Below are positions 32,807 through 44,371 of a stretch of 64,000 nucleotides of DNA, piece after piece; the stretch's first letter is position 1, and each line of letters starts with the position of its first letter. The notes beneath the pieces are model-generated. The model was not told the DNA's origin. It did no database searches and was given only the letters and a program-made list of their open reading frames with translations. The position numbers were made by a program, and so were the translations under genes. Source of the DNA: Oreohelix idahoensis (Eukaryota > Mollusca > Gastropoda > Stylommatophora > Oreohelicidae); the NCBI GenBank assembly GCA_024509875.1, contig JAMPIV010010594.1, forward strand, positions 612,792-676,791, given 5' to 3'.

Positions 32807-34085
32807 TCAATCAGTATAATCTGAAGCGATGCTGAAGAATGAAGCACTACATCCGGCCATCTCCGCGATTTTCTGATACTCTCTGGATATGCCCCTCCTC
32901 CAGGTAGGTCTACCACCATCTCCCAGTTGTTTGCAGTCAAGAAGAGATGGTAAACTGCTACCTGGTTTACTCGGTTTGGGGTGTGCTGACTTTCCTGCCC
33001 TCAGAAAGTATGTATTTGCGGTGCTCAGCCTGGCTTTGCTATTCGCCTTTATCCTTGCCAGGTTTATTGTCGCAGCAAGCTCATTTAGCACTTTGTTGTG
33101 GCGCCCAGTGTATCGCCCTTGCCCTAATGACACCTTACACACTGACAGCACGTGTTCAAGTGTCTCCCTCCCCTGGCACAGAGGGCACTGCTCATCATCC
33201 AACTTTTCCCATCTCACAAGGTTTGTGGCCGACGGCAGCAGGTCATACATTGATCTAACAACGAAGCTGAGCCTAAGAGGTGCCAGATGCCATATATCCT
33301 TCTATGTCAAGGACTTCTGCAGGGCTCCTTCCCATGTAGTCCATTGGCCTTGTTGAGCCTGCTGCACTGCTTTTTGCAACCTCTTATCATTTTCAGCTCC
33401 TCGTATCTCCTGAACTACCATGTCTCTGCGCTCCCTGCTTGTGCCTTGGACCACCAGCGGATGTCTCCATGACCAAATCCATGTCTATTTGTTTGTGTGT
33501 ATCCAATTACCTCCCTCTGTTTGAGCAACTCTTGGGCAGCATCAACAGCTTCTTCCACTCTCCACTTCTTTCCCGTCTTCAGTGTGGGCTAAATGGACTT
33601 AACCAAGTCATCTGCCGACTCGCGTAGCATCATTGCAAGCCTTGCCTTTCCAACTTTGTACTCTTCAACAACTGACTTGAAGGGAAGCAGAAGTTTTTAC
33701 TTTTTGCAGTACAATGCTACATCTGACAGACCTGGTGGTACCCCTAGCCATTTCCTCATGAACTTGTTGACCTTCTGCTCTATAGCTTCCACTGTACTTG
33801 TGCTTATTTCTTATATAAGCAGTGGCCACAGTAACTTAGGTATCAACAATGAACTGGAGGCACCACAGTCCCAGGAGTCTGCTTTGGTCTATGATCTGTA
33901 GCCCTCTGCCTGCCATTTCTATTGTCTGTTGCACTGCCTTTGAGTCTTTTAATGAGGCATTGTACACCCTGCAAGACTTTTAACAGGTTCCTCAATGACA
34001 GTAGGGATTCTTTGGTTGGAAACCATGAATATGACCTCTACTATCTTCCCTTTCCTGACCTATAGGCTTCTCGACTTCTTGGGTT
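32807..34085 (-). pseudogene. LINE-3 RT C-terminal region with zinc-binding motif, decayed
   Basis: 33250-32807 is open and encodes MYDLLPSATNLVRWEKL, then CPLCQGRETLEHVLSVC, a C-x2-C-x8-H-x4-C zinc site typical of the C-terminus of several LINE proteins, ending with a basic tail. Upstream (33250-34085) the minus strand shows KWLGVPPGLSDVALYC, LPFKSVVEEYKVGKARL, MVSNQRIPT and EEPVKSL in broken frames with several stops. The family is one seen widely in invertebrate genomes; clade not assigned. Confidence 0.82.
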
Positions 34086-34390
34086 CATAGCAGACAATTT
34101 TTGTTGTCGTCTGTTGCATCTGTTTATTGGTCTCTTGAGATCTCATCTGTTCTAATTGATTATTTCATAGCAGACACTTTTTTGTTGTCGTCTGTATCAT
34201 TTGTTTATTGGTCTCTTGAGATCTCATCTGTTTTAATAGATTATTTCATAGCAGACACTTTTTTTGGTTGTCGTCAGTTTCATCTGTTTATTGGTCTTTT
34301 GAGATCTTATCTGTTTTAATAAGATTATTTCATAGCAGACAATTTTTGTTGTCGTCTGTTTCATCTGTTTATTGGTCTCTTGAGATTTTA
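34085..34390. repeat. Tandem repeat of about 81 bp, nearly 4 copies
   Basis: Units carry TTCATAGCAGACA, TTGTTGTCGTCTG, TTTATTGGTCTCTTGAGA and CATCTGTTTTAATAGATTAT. The left edge abuts the LINE-3 remnant at GGGTTCATAGCAGACA. Confidence 0.92.
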
Positions 34391-34872
34391 TTTTATTTTG
34401 TGTCTGGTCGTGAAAAAAATAAATAGAATATAAAACTTACAAGAGAAATGGCAGTTATAAAAGTGAGGAAATAAACATTTAAAAAACAGGAAGTAACTTT
34501 TCAACCGACCCAGTTTACTCTTAGGCTCCCTTTTCCATACATCTCATTTCAAAATGGTGTCTTTTATTTGACACTGACTTATTTCAGTGATGGCAAGAGC
34601 TTGTGTGACAAACAGCAGTAAATGTTTGTTTTTCTGTAACCGATATTGTAAAACGTATGCAGCAGGATGACAGCAAACAGTTTGCTTAGTCTTCAGATGT
34701 GGTGACTTTAGGGCATACAACATGGTAATGCTCTCATATTTCAATTACCTTGCAATTTCCATAAATAATCCAATAATTCTTCTTCACATTGGACATGCCT
34801 CAAGTGTCAAAGTTTGCTCATAAACTAATGACTGCGAGGAGAGACTTTAACACGAATACATTATCACCTGTG
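34391..34872. other. No recognisable feature
   Basis: AT-rich unique sequence. Confidence 0.5.
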
Positions 34873-35030
34873 AAACCAGCTGTTAGATCCAAAAAGTGAT
34901 ATCCTAGTCAGTGTTTCTCAAAGTATGGTACTTGTACCCCAAAGTACATGAAACCAGATGTTAGATTAAAAAAGTGACATCCTAGTCAGTGTTTCTCAAA
35001 GTATGGTACGTGTACCCCAAAGTACATGAC
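34873..35030. repeat. 79-bp duplication with hAT-like terminal sequence
   Basis: Two tandem copies, each with CAGTGTTTCTCAAAGTATGG and GTACCCCAAAGTACATGA. CAGTGTTTCTCAA resembles the terminal inverted repeat of many hAT transposons, so the unit may be a transposon end; no second terminus was found. Confidence 0.75.
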
Positions 35031-35689
35031 AGGACTTGGATGGCATGCAAGTGAACTTTCCTTTTTATCTAAAATAATAAAACGAAAGTAAATAACTTTG
35101 CCTGTCAGCTCCCTGTGGGGTATACATGACTATCTGACGTATACCATATGTTCAAGTTCTTATTTGTTTTCACTTCTCTTAATGTTTTATAGCTAACTAA
35201 GCTTCTACAAGATCTGGCAGCCAGCCTCATGTCCAATCCTCCCCACCTTTTATGACATGTATGTTAGGTCACAGATGTTCCATCCCTTGCTCACATTTTA
35301 AACTTAGGTACAATATGTGTGAAAAAAGACAAGCAATAGTCAACAATAGTTCAAATAGAACCTGGCCATGACTAAAATTGGCAGATGGTATGTGACACAG
35401 CAAGGACAACAGGTAAATGTTAGGCACCTGAAATAAAGAAAGAAGACAGAAAAACAGACAAGTAAAATAAATAATAGGCATTATAAGATTAAATCCAGAA
35501 GGAATAAAACAATACAGACAGTTGCCTTGATGAAAGAGTGAACATGTTAACATAGATGATCAGTTAAGCACTTTTAAACAATGCTAACAACAGTGGTAGT
35601 TGCTTTATGTCACAGCCATGGCAGATAGACCTGAATGATCCAGACATTTGTATAGACACTCCATCACCATCATACTTCAACTCCCCAAC
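35031..35689. other. No recognisable feature
   Basis: Unique sequence without coding or repeat signal that could be supported. Confidence 0.5.
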
Positions 35690-36110
35690 AAGTACCAGGT
35701 CTTCAACAAACTTATGCAAAGTCTGTCCTGTCCTGTACCATCAGCTCAAGGTCGTTTCATGGCTTCCTCACCATTTTCATTTCTGCATCTAGTTCTCTTC
35801 TCCATGTGTTTTGTTTTGGTCTACCTCTTTTTCTCTGTCCCTGGGGATGTCTTGTAGTGCTATGAACATATAACCTTCATAGCACTATTTAACAGTGCAC
35901 CTTCATACATTACCTTTCTACTCCAGGTGCAGCATAGGCCTTCATCAAATAGAAAGCCAGCCCTTCTGTCATGTGATATCAGTTCAAGGTCTTTCTGTGC
36001 CTTCTTTTTTCTCTTCATGCCTATATCAAATTTCTTTCCCGCGTTTTTCGGTTTCTCTCCATTTCTCTTTCCCTGGCAATTCCAGAAGAAGGACTGGTAT
36101 GTAATACTGT
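35690..36110 (-). pseudogene. Two tandem LINE-4 C-terminal fragments
   Basis: 35690-35850 matches, at nucleotide level, the LINE-4 3' end at 48860-49010 (complement of CTTCTCCATGTGTTTTG and GTCTACCTCTTTTTCTCTG). 35900-36110 encodes DSITYQSFFWNCQGKRNGEK, the same conserved tail (DSITRQS..WN.QGK at 49 kb). They lie head to tail, so they are two separate insertions or a duplication. Both have stops. Confidence 0.7.
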
Positions 36111-37492
36111 CAAATAGTTTTCTATCTGCTAACATTATCTCCTCACATCTTGTTTCACTGGTACTCAACTTTCCATCAGTTCCACATTGTCATCCTGTTC
36201 TCAACAAACACTCATTTATGAAAGTCTATATTGTTCTGCTTGCCATTTTCATGTACGACAAACAGCACACTCATTACAATGCTGCAAGTGCACAGTATGA
36301 CTTTTTAGCACAGTTACATGCTCACAACAGAAGACAATAAACTATTATGTGTTCACAACAGACTACATAAACAATTACATGTTCACATCAGACACTAGAC
36401 TGTTAGAAATACAAAGATGACTATTACATTAGACACAGTAAACCACACTAGATGCAATGCCACACAATGTGGAAAGAATAACAATCAACTTACTCATACT
36501 GCAGATTCTCATCTTTGTTCCTGTGATTCTGAATACATACTTTGTTGCCCATGACCCTGACACAGGTTTCAACATCAGACGACAGAGATGGCCTTACTCT
36601 CACCACCACTTTGACTTTTTTATGTCCAAGTTTCTTGTCCATTTTCTGAAACATAAGATCATTCGATTATCTGTACAATTGTGACGTAGCCATCAAAACA
36701 ATTTTAAATTAAAAAAGATGAATCATTATCATGTGTCATACCCACAGGCCTTGGTGATCAAGTTGCTCCACAACCGTCAGTCTTTAGAGCCTTCTGGTTC
36801 GTTAGGTCATTCACTATCACCCAGCCTTAATGTGGAGCTAAGGCTTTCATCCAGTTCATGCCAAACCCTGTTGTTCAGTGCCTTCCATTAAAGTTTTCAC
36901 TCCGTCCCTCCAGCTTTATCTGTCGTGCGTCATTTTCCTCCTTGAAGAAGGGCAGTTTCCAACCTGAACGGTTGTGATGACTTTATTGATTGTGAAGATT
37001 CATTAATGTTAAGTTACTGTGCTTACATTTCTACAGCATGTGATGGCCAACCTGCCTTAGTTACCTCATACACATTGCTACTATTCTTTGTTATCCTTTA
37101 CAGTTACAGAAATGTAGCAATTGAAGGCAGGAGGTGCAGTTGTACTGCGGGCTGAGAGTAAGGTGACGCACTCAAGATTAAAGTCGGGGGCACACTCAAG
37201 ATTAAAGTCATCCATCTTTGTCACAAGGAATTGGCACTAAAAATAAGGGATAGCAATGTCATAATAATCATCTCCCTTTACTGTTTCAAGGAGCCACCAC
37301 AGCGGCGGTTGGTCCCCTCGTAGGAAACCTGCACCACTCACATGACCTCTTGTAGTGGTGGTTTCTGTGGTCATTTGTTTGACATGATGAGGTTATCAGC
37401 CCCTTACACGACCTCGTATAGGTCACCTTGTACAACATATCTAAGGATGCAGCAGTCATATTTTGTCTTAGTCTCTTCAGAGACCCCAGGAA
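36111..37492. other. No gene recognised
   Basis: 37300-37410 shares a loose pattern (AAACCTGCACCA..., CTTCTGTAGTGGTG-like, ACATGATGATG) with 46950-47030, suggesting an old dispersed repeat. Nothing else could be supported. Confidence 0.45.
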
Positions 37493-37965
37493 GAACAATG
37501 AACAATAACACTGGGCAATAACGCTGGACAATAACACTGGACAATAACACTAGACAATAACACTGGACAATAACACTAGACAATAACACTGGACAATAAC
37601 ACTAGGCAATAACACTGGACAATAACACAGGACAATAATACTGGACAATAACACTAGACAATAACAATGGACAATAACACTGGACAATAACACTGAAAAT
37701 AACACAGGACAATAACACAGGACAATAACACAGGACAATAACACTGGACAATAACACTGGACAATAACACAGGACAATAACACTGGGCAATAACACTAGA
37801 CAATAACACTGGACAATAACACTAGGCAATAACACTAGACAATAACACTGGACAATAATACTGGACAATAACCCTAGACAATAACATTGGACAATAACAC
37901 TGGACAATAACAATGGGCAATAACAATGGGCAATAACACTGGACAATAACACTGGACAATAACAA
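37493..37965. repeat. 13-bp minisatellite, about 36 copies
   Basis: Unit ACAATAACACTGG with variants (AGG, GGG, AGA, ATGG). Open frames across it on the minus strand are repeat artefacts. Confidence 0.95.
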
Positions 37966-38816
37966 TTACCAAGAAAAAGCCCAGTTTGACACTAAAAGGT
38001 CATTGTGACACATGATGAAAATATAAATGCTGTACAACCTGGATTCAATTTTAGAAGAACTGGAAGAAGTATCTTTGACCCTTCACTTGCAATGTCATCT
38101 AAAGCAAATAATAAACTACAAGTCTGTATGCTATCTAGTTGTATGATACAAAATTTTGAATCATATCTAGCTTGTTGATGCATGGAGGCACATCTGGAAT
38201 CATCCTTATATGACTACCAGCTCTGTGCAATGCTACAATATACATATGTGGAAGTGAACCTCTGTCTGTGAGGCTAATTACATCCTCATTGACTCTTCAA
38301 ATCATCCACACATTTTCAAGGGATCTCCCCTGTAGTGAAACATGTGGAGAACCCAGCAATGCACACTAAGCTTGGAGAAGTCACTTGAGCCAAAACATAA
38401 TTCTTTGCCTCTCACCTTGTTGACTGCATGCAGAAGGATCTCACTATGGACCCAGTGATAGGCAGGGGGAGCTGAGAAGTGACTCTGTGCAGGACTTGAC
38501 AATTCTTTGGGAGAGCCCAGAACCAAAGCACAGTATTTTAGCTCTGCATAGTTGGAGAGCCCCTGGGGATGGTGGGGAATGCACAGTATGCCACACTCTT
38601 CTTACTCCTGCTTGGGACCTTTAAATGCAAGCCAAGCTGGAGAAACTGGAGCTCATGACTTCAACTCAGCACATTTTGTAATGGCAGAAAAGCCCCAGGA
38701 AAAGCCTAGATCTACAGGGTAGATGATACCAAGGAGTCTTCAACTTGGTATTGGCTGCTAAAGAGCGAGAAGCTCAGCAGAACTAGTTAAACAACAACAA
38801 CAACCTTGCTTGTTGA
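37966..38816. other. No gene; possible unclassified retroelement end with AAC tail
   Basis: About 38,290-38,805 ends on the plus strand in (AAC)n at 38788-38805, the kind of simple tail left by some LINEs or SINEs. No protein or second end recognised. Confidence 0.4.
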
Positions 38817-38829
38817 CATCTGTCTACAC

Positions 38830-38876
38830 TTACTTACTTACTTAGTCGTTCCCCTTCTACCGTGAGGTGTAGAGGT
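38830..38876 (-). mobile_element. 47-bp RTE-like 3' end with 13-bp target duplication
   Basis: TAAG-type tail plus the terminal 30 bp of the RTE-like family, flanked by CATCTGTCTACAC at 38817-38829 and 38877-38889. Confidence 0.92.
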
Positions 38877-38889
38877 CATCTGTCTACAC

Positions 38890-39539
38890 AACAAAGATAT
38901 TTCTATTGTTCATACAACCGGACAAGTCTAAGAGCTATTTATAAGGGTATACGAAAGTTCAAACCACAACAAAATACCACTTGAAGCTTTAAGAATGTAT
39001 GAAGAAAACTTCACGGACAGCAAATTTGAAGGTGTAAAAAATATAAAAGAAGAGAAATGAGCTTTGATGAAACAGAAGCTGTTGTAGTTGAACAAAAGTT
39101 TGACATAGGGTTCAAATATATCCTGGACACTTTTATCTAAAAAAAATTTGGCAGTTTGAAACACTGTTATGTATTTCACATCACGATCATCTGATGGCAG
39201 TGTCTATATCAGCAGTAGGCAACCCAAGAATTGTGAAAATCTACTTTAGAAACACTGAGCACTCTAAAGATCTACCTCACAAAATCATCTTTTTGCAATT
39301 AGGAAAAACTACAGACTATTTGAAATTTTAATCTCTGCTGCACAATCTGCTTCCTGCAATTTTATCACCAGAGTGTCAGAAAATTTCAACTAAATGATGT
39401 TACCTAAGCTAACTTCACATTAAAGAAAATGTAACATTACCATCTTAGATAGTTTATGAATAAATTAAATTCTAGTAAGCTAGCTTAGTGGGATTTCAAT
39501 GGGAATGCAAAAAATGTACCTAAAATTTTCAAAAGAAGA
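38890..39539. other. No recognisable feature
   Basis: AT-rich unique sequence. Confidence 0.5.
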
Positions 39540-39755
39540 GAATAAGTGATAATCTTCAAACTCCACACGGGCCACAACAGATTGGGATATCGTCTATTCA
39601 ACAAGCTAAAGATAGGAACTACTGATGAGTGTAACCATGGCACCAATAAAATGACTGTTGAACGTCTGCTTCAAAGATGCTCAACTTATGAGCAACAGAG
39701 AAAACACATATGGACGTCACCAGTTCTACTATTGGACAAACTGAGCTATAAATAG
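39540..39755 (+). pseudogene. LINE C-terminal fragment (HNRLGYRL type)
   Basis: Encodes IIFKLHTGHNRLGYRLFNKL and MTVERLLQRCSTYEQQRKHI, the C-terminal region that follows RT/RNase H in several LINE groups (usual pattern R-x-GH-x-RL ... TVEHLLQ-x-C-x-Y). The His of the EH motif and one Cys appear lost. No RT is attached. Confidence 0.75.
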
Positions 39756-39934
39756 CCTGAAGATGACCACTTTTTTCTTTCAAAATATTCAAGCAGATGA
39801 CTGAGAGTGTTCAAAGAAGAAATCCTGGTGATACAAAGCTTTTAAACACATTCAGGATAGTCTGAAATGCTGCATATTTAGTTTGTAGTTATCACAAATG
39901 TCTATGTTAGAGAGAAAATAAACACGTATGCAGG

Positions 39935-40185
39935 CCACCAAGAACCACTTTTGTCAGTAGTGAAACGTCGAAAGCTTGCCTGGTTTGGGCATGTAACTCG
40001 TCATGACTCTCTTTCGAAAACGATCCTCCAGGGAACAGTCGAAGGTAAACGAAGAAGAGGACGGCAAAGAAAATCCTGGGCTGATAACATCAAAGAATGG
40101 GCAGGGCACGGTTTTTCCACACTTGTACGCATTGCTGAGGATGCTTCCACCATGGCGCCCCTACGACCCATGACGGGTTACGATG
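39935..40185 (+). pseudogene. LINE 3' fragment (RRKLAWFGHVTRHDS type)
   Basis: Encodes VVKRRKLAWFGHVTRHDSL, then GKRRRGRQRKSW and DNIKEW, the conserved basic tail of a common invertebrate LINE. The frame is open to 40232 only because it runs into the RTE insertion. It is a different family from the fragment at 39540. Confidence 0.8.
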
Positions 40186-40199
40186 ATGAGATATCACTT

Positions 40200-40471
40200 A
40201 CTTATTCGTTCCTCTTCTACCATGGGGTATAGAGGTTTGTAAGAGAGAGCGCCAGACTATTCTATTGGCTGACTTCCTCCTGGCTTGGTTCCATTCTAGT
40301 CCTTGACAGATTGTCTAATGTTGTCCTCCCAGCGGACTTTGGGTCGTCCTGGGGGGTCTGGATCCCTGGCTGTTTGTTTCCCATGCTTGTCGTGGTAGCC
40401 GATCTTCTCCCATTCTGCAGACATGGACAAACCATCTTAGTTGGGACTGTTCTACTTGGGTCTGCAGGGGT
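40200..40471 (-). mobile_element. RTE-like 3' end, 272 bp, with 14-bp target duplication
   Basis: Truncated copy of the RTE-like family carrying the last part of RT (QAWE-like, GRPR region) and tail, with several substitutions. Perfect duplication ATGAGATATCACTT at 40186-40199 and 40472-40485. It was inserted into the end of the preceding LINE fragment. Confidence 0.93.
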
Positions 40472-40485
40472 ATGAGATATCACTT

Positions 40486-42189
40486 TGATTTTTATTCTGT
40501 TGAAATTGTCTGTGAGAAGACAGTTTTATGTTTCAGTCTGCTTTCTTATTACCAAGCTATTGTAAGACAGTCCATTCTAATTTGCTCAGTCTCATTCAAA
40601 TATGGTCTCTCAGCCACATTTCTGAACTTTGGAATCATTTTTATTTACTTTGTCAGTGACTGAAAAGTTGTAGAACTTTGTGAAAGAAGATTCAGCAAAA
40701 ATAAAATGTGGTTAAAACCTACTTGACATCTACTGTGAACCAAGAGAGACTTTTATCTGACACTTCGTCCTATAAAAAAAATAGCAACAAAAAAAAAAAA
40801 CTGATATGCTTACTGATGAGAGACAGATCTCTGTTACAGACGTTAACAATTTTTTGAGTATTTATAACAAAGAAATGTCAGTTTTATTGTGAATTTTCAA
40901 TAATTTTTCAGTTTAGGTTCTCCAACTTTAAAACAAAAATTTTATTTGAAAAAAAAGTCAATTGGCCTACATTATATTTTATAGTTGTATTAAAAAAAAA
41001 CCAATGAACAGATAAGCTCCATTTATATGCCACAGTCTTAACTCTATAAAGCATCTACCAATATTTATGCGTGGCAGTTAATGATCATAAAAACATTACA
41101 AATTAACAGATTCCAATGACTACGCTTTCACAAAGTCATATGATGGGTGACCTAGGATCATCGGATGTGTCATCTTATGTGTGTGCCAGGGAGTGGTAAG
41201 CACAACAGATAGTGCTTGCCCCAAGTGCAAAACTGTGGGCACGGCACTGATTAGTCAGTAAGGCCTATGACTAATACAGAACTATGTAAGATACAAAGTG
41301 GAAACACATTGGTTTTAGAATGCAACAACATAGCTTATCGCAGTGATTACACTAAGTGATGTTTTATCTGCCACAACATCATTTCTATACTTTAGTAATT
41401 ACTGCACCTGTACGCAGTTTCCTTCCCTTAACACCCTGTTGTGAACTTCAGCCATTCAGAACAAAGAGTGCTATCTCTTGGAATGATTAAAAAACAAGAA
41501 ACACAGTAGTAGGCCTACAAGGTAACCTGTCAATCTAGCTTAAAGAAATGTTATTGGCAGCGCAAATATGGGGTTAAAATGAAAAAAACACTTGATGTGT
41601 TCTTTGATTCCATCCAAATAAGTCGCTCACGTCATTAGGATTCCTAAAAACAACCTTAACTACTGTATCTCTGAATTCTTTTTTAAGACCTTAGCGAACG
41701 CAGGTCCCTCTATTATTCACTTCAAACTTATTTTTTTAAAAACTGATTGCAAAATGTTTTTTTATATTAATAAAGAAAAATATTCCATTCAAACTCTGAT
41801 GGGTTATAATTAGGATATAGCCTATACTGTTTTCAATTCCAAATAATATGAACAACTGCCGATATGAGAAAGTGGCATCACAACTATCAAATCACTGTGA
41901 ATAGGGACAATCACAATTGTGCTTGTATGTGTAAAAAAAAAAAAAAAAACGAAGAAAATCAAGCGGAAACTCTGAACAAGAATAATATTAAGGTGGAGAA
42001 GGCCTGGTGGTTCCAGTTATACATCTGACTTTAACAGATATTTATTTGACTTTCACCTGTTAAAAGTCATATAGGGCCTACATTGTAAGAACAGCAACAG
42101 ATCTTCACATTCCCAACAACAATATATTAACATTTGTTCGTGTTAAATATTGTTTGACTGTATTATGCAGTTCCCTAGGTCTGTCTATT
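40486..42189. other. No gene recognised
   Basis: AT-rich sequence with several A-runs (40785-40800, 41932-41949). No coding signal supported. Confidence 0.5.
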
Positions 42190-42420
42190 TTTAACACTTC
42201 TATATTTATAGGTAAGTCTGATGCCTGCAAATAATCTAGCCTAATATTGGTATTCTCATTTGTTCTTTGGCCTACCTCTTACACTTTAACAAGAAATGTT
42301 CTATATTATTGTCTTGAAGACATCCTGCACAGTAAGGTTCTTCTCTTCTGATATAGCCTTTTCCCAGCTGTAGTCTGAGAAGTTTCTTATTATTGGGAAT
42401 ATTTAATTCCCTAGATTGCA
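42190..42420 (-). pseudogene. Decayed LINE C-terminal fragment
   Basis: Minus strand encodes KKLLRLQLGKGYIRREEPYC then AGCLQDNNIEHFLLKCKR before a stop, the C-x2-C...H-x4-C tail seen at the end of many LINE proteins. Short and degenerate; family not assigned. Confidence 0.6.
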
Positions 42421-43079
42421 AACAAATTCCAGTTCTGCTAATGGTAGGGCTAAAAGTTTGGAACAGTACACAGCCTTCGTTATGCCCAAATGACTATTCA
42501 TATTTACGTTACTGAATGACTATGTATATTTATGTTATAGCCTAGCTAGCCTAAACCCAAACCTGTTTCGACCTTTGTCCACACAAATAAAAAGAAAAAA
42601 TCGTAGTGTTTGAGCTTTCTCGAAAGTGTTATCGATAGATTTACACCAGAAACTTTTTTGAACAGACCTCCATTACAATCGACTAACCAATAAAAACACT
42701 CGTTCCTGTTGTATTTAAAAACAAGCATGGCCTTAAAAAGTGCAACAAAACAATTGTTAGTCCTAAAAAAAATTGTCTGTTATTCTCGTTTTTAATGATT
42801 GCTTAAAAAAAAAAAATCATTGCAGAATTTAAAAAAAAAAAGTACAACGAAGGCTGTAAAGGGTCACCTTAGGCTGGTAAATTAAGTTTGAATTGATTCG
42901 TAGTAGCCCCAAGTGGAGTGCAAGGGGAAGTCACTCAATAATTTACTAGTCTAAAGAAAACCTATACCATGAAGGCCTTTGTATTCTAGATATTCAGCAC
43001 TATTTTCCCACACTATCTGCAAAAGGTGATACAATAAAACACACTAGGTGGAGCTTTTGACAAAACAGGAATGATTCCA
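42421..43079. other. No recognisable feature
   Basis: Unique sequence with A-rich runs near 42805-42840. Confidence 0.5.
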
Positions 43080-43290
43080 GCTGAACTGGGAATAATAAGA
43101 TGCTGGCGATGGATAGGAAATAAATTGAGGAAATGTGTTGATAGCATTACGAGGCAATCTTTCGTCTGGAATCTCCATGGTAAAATAGTAGAGTGCTATA
43201 TAAATACATGTGAAATGAAAAGGCATGGGAAGACCTCGAGCGGATGGCACAGGACATAAGGATTTGGTATAAACATGTTGAAGGCTCATG
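43080..43290 (+). pseudogene. LINE-4 C-terminal fragment
   Basis: Encodes RCWRWIGNKLRKCVDSITRQ followed by SFVWNLHGK, matching the LINE-4 tail at 48905-49120 (RRWRWIGHTLRKPVDSITRQ). Diverged, with frame disruptions after the GK. A G-run follows at 43299-43313. Confidence 0.8.
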
Positions 43291-43642
43291 CACATGGGGG
43301 GGGGGGGGGGGGGGCGGGAAGGGTAATGATTAAATACAATTAAAGACAGTATTTTAACACGGGGAAAAAAGTCAATGATGGAGGAGACACGTACAAAAAC
43401 GTGTTTGTTCTCAGTAGCTATACATTAGTGGCTATCAGTATGACATGGCCATCGAGAAGACCAGCTGTTTGCGTGATACGGAATGTTCTGGAATACGCAG
43501 TGTAAGAAATAATAGAGGGGTTCAGAAGCAAGACACAGAGAAGAGGATTAACAACTGACTTAACAAGGACAAATATTGAGCGGATGATGCAAGATAGAAG
43601 ATTTTGGCGGGAAATTGTTGAAGGACTGTGTTCCACAGGGGA

Positions 43643-44371
43643 CTGAAGGTAATGGTAGTTATGGTGAGTGTGTCTCATCAGTTGATGAAATGTTTGTTTG
43701 AGACAGTCTAATGAACCACTGAAGGTAATGGTAGTTATGGTGAGTGTGTCTCATCAGTTGATGAAATGTTTGTTTGAGACAGTCTAATGAACCACTGAAG
43801 GTAATGGTAGTTATGGTGAGTGTGTCTCATCAGTTGATGAAATGTTTGTTTGAGACAGTCTAATGAACCACTGAAGGTAATGGTAGTTATGGTGAGTGTG
43901 TCTCATCAGTTGATGAAATGTTTGTTTGAGACAGTCTAATGTACCACTGAAGGTAATAGTAGTTATGGTGAGTGTGTCTCATCAGTTGATGAAATGTTTG
44001 TTTGAGACAGTCTATTGAACCACTGAAGGTAATGGTAGTTATGGTGAGTGTGTCTCATCAGTTGATGAAATGTTTGTTTGAGACAGTCTATTGAACCACT
44101 GAAGGTAATGGTAATTATGGTGAGTGTGTCTCATCAGTTGATGAAATGTTTGTTTGAGACAGTCTATTGAACCACTGAAGGTAATGGTAGTTATGGTGAG
44201 TGTGTCTCATCAGTTGATGAAATGTTTGTTTGAGACAGTCAATTGAACCAATGAAGGTAATGGTAGTTATGGTGAGTGTGTCTCATCAGTTGATGAAATG
44301 TTTGTTTGAGACAGTCTATTGAACCACTGAAGGTAATGGTAGTTATGGTGAGTGTGTCTCATCAGTTGATG
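43643..44371. repeat. 76-bp tandem repeat, nearly 10 copies
   Basis: Unit starts ACTGAAGGTAATGGTAGTTA and ends GACAGTCTAATGAACC. Left copies read CTAATGAACC and right copies CTATTGAACC, a directional variant shift. Copies are over 95 percent alike. Confidence 0.96.

Noticed and set aside
37286..37952. Several frames rich in VLLSSVIVQCYC-like repeats
   Set aside because: They derive from the 13-bp minisatellite read in different frames.
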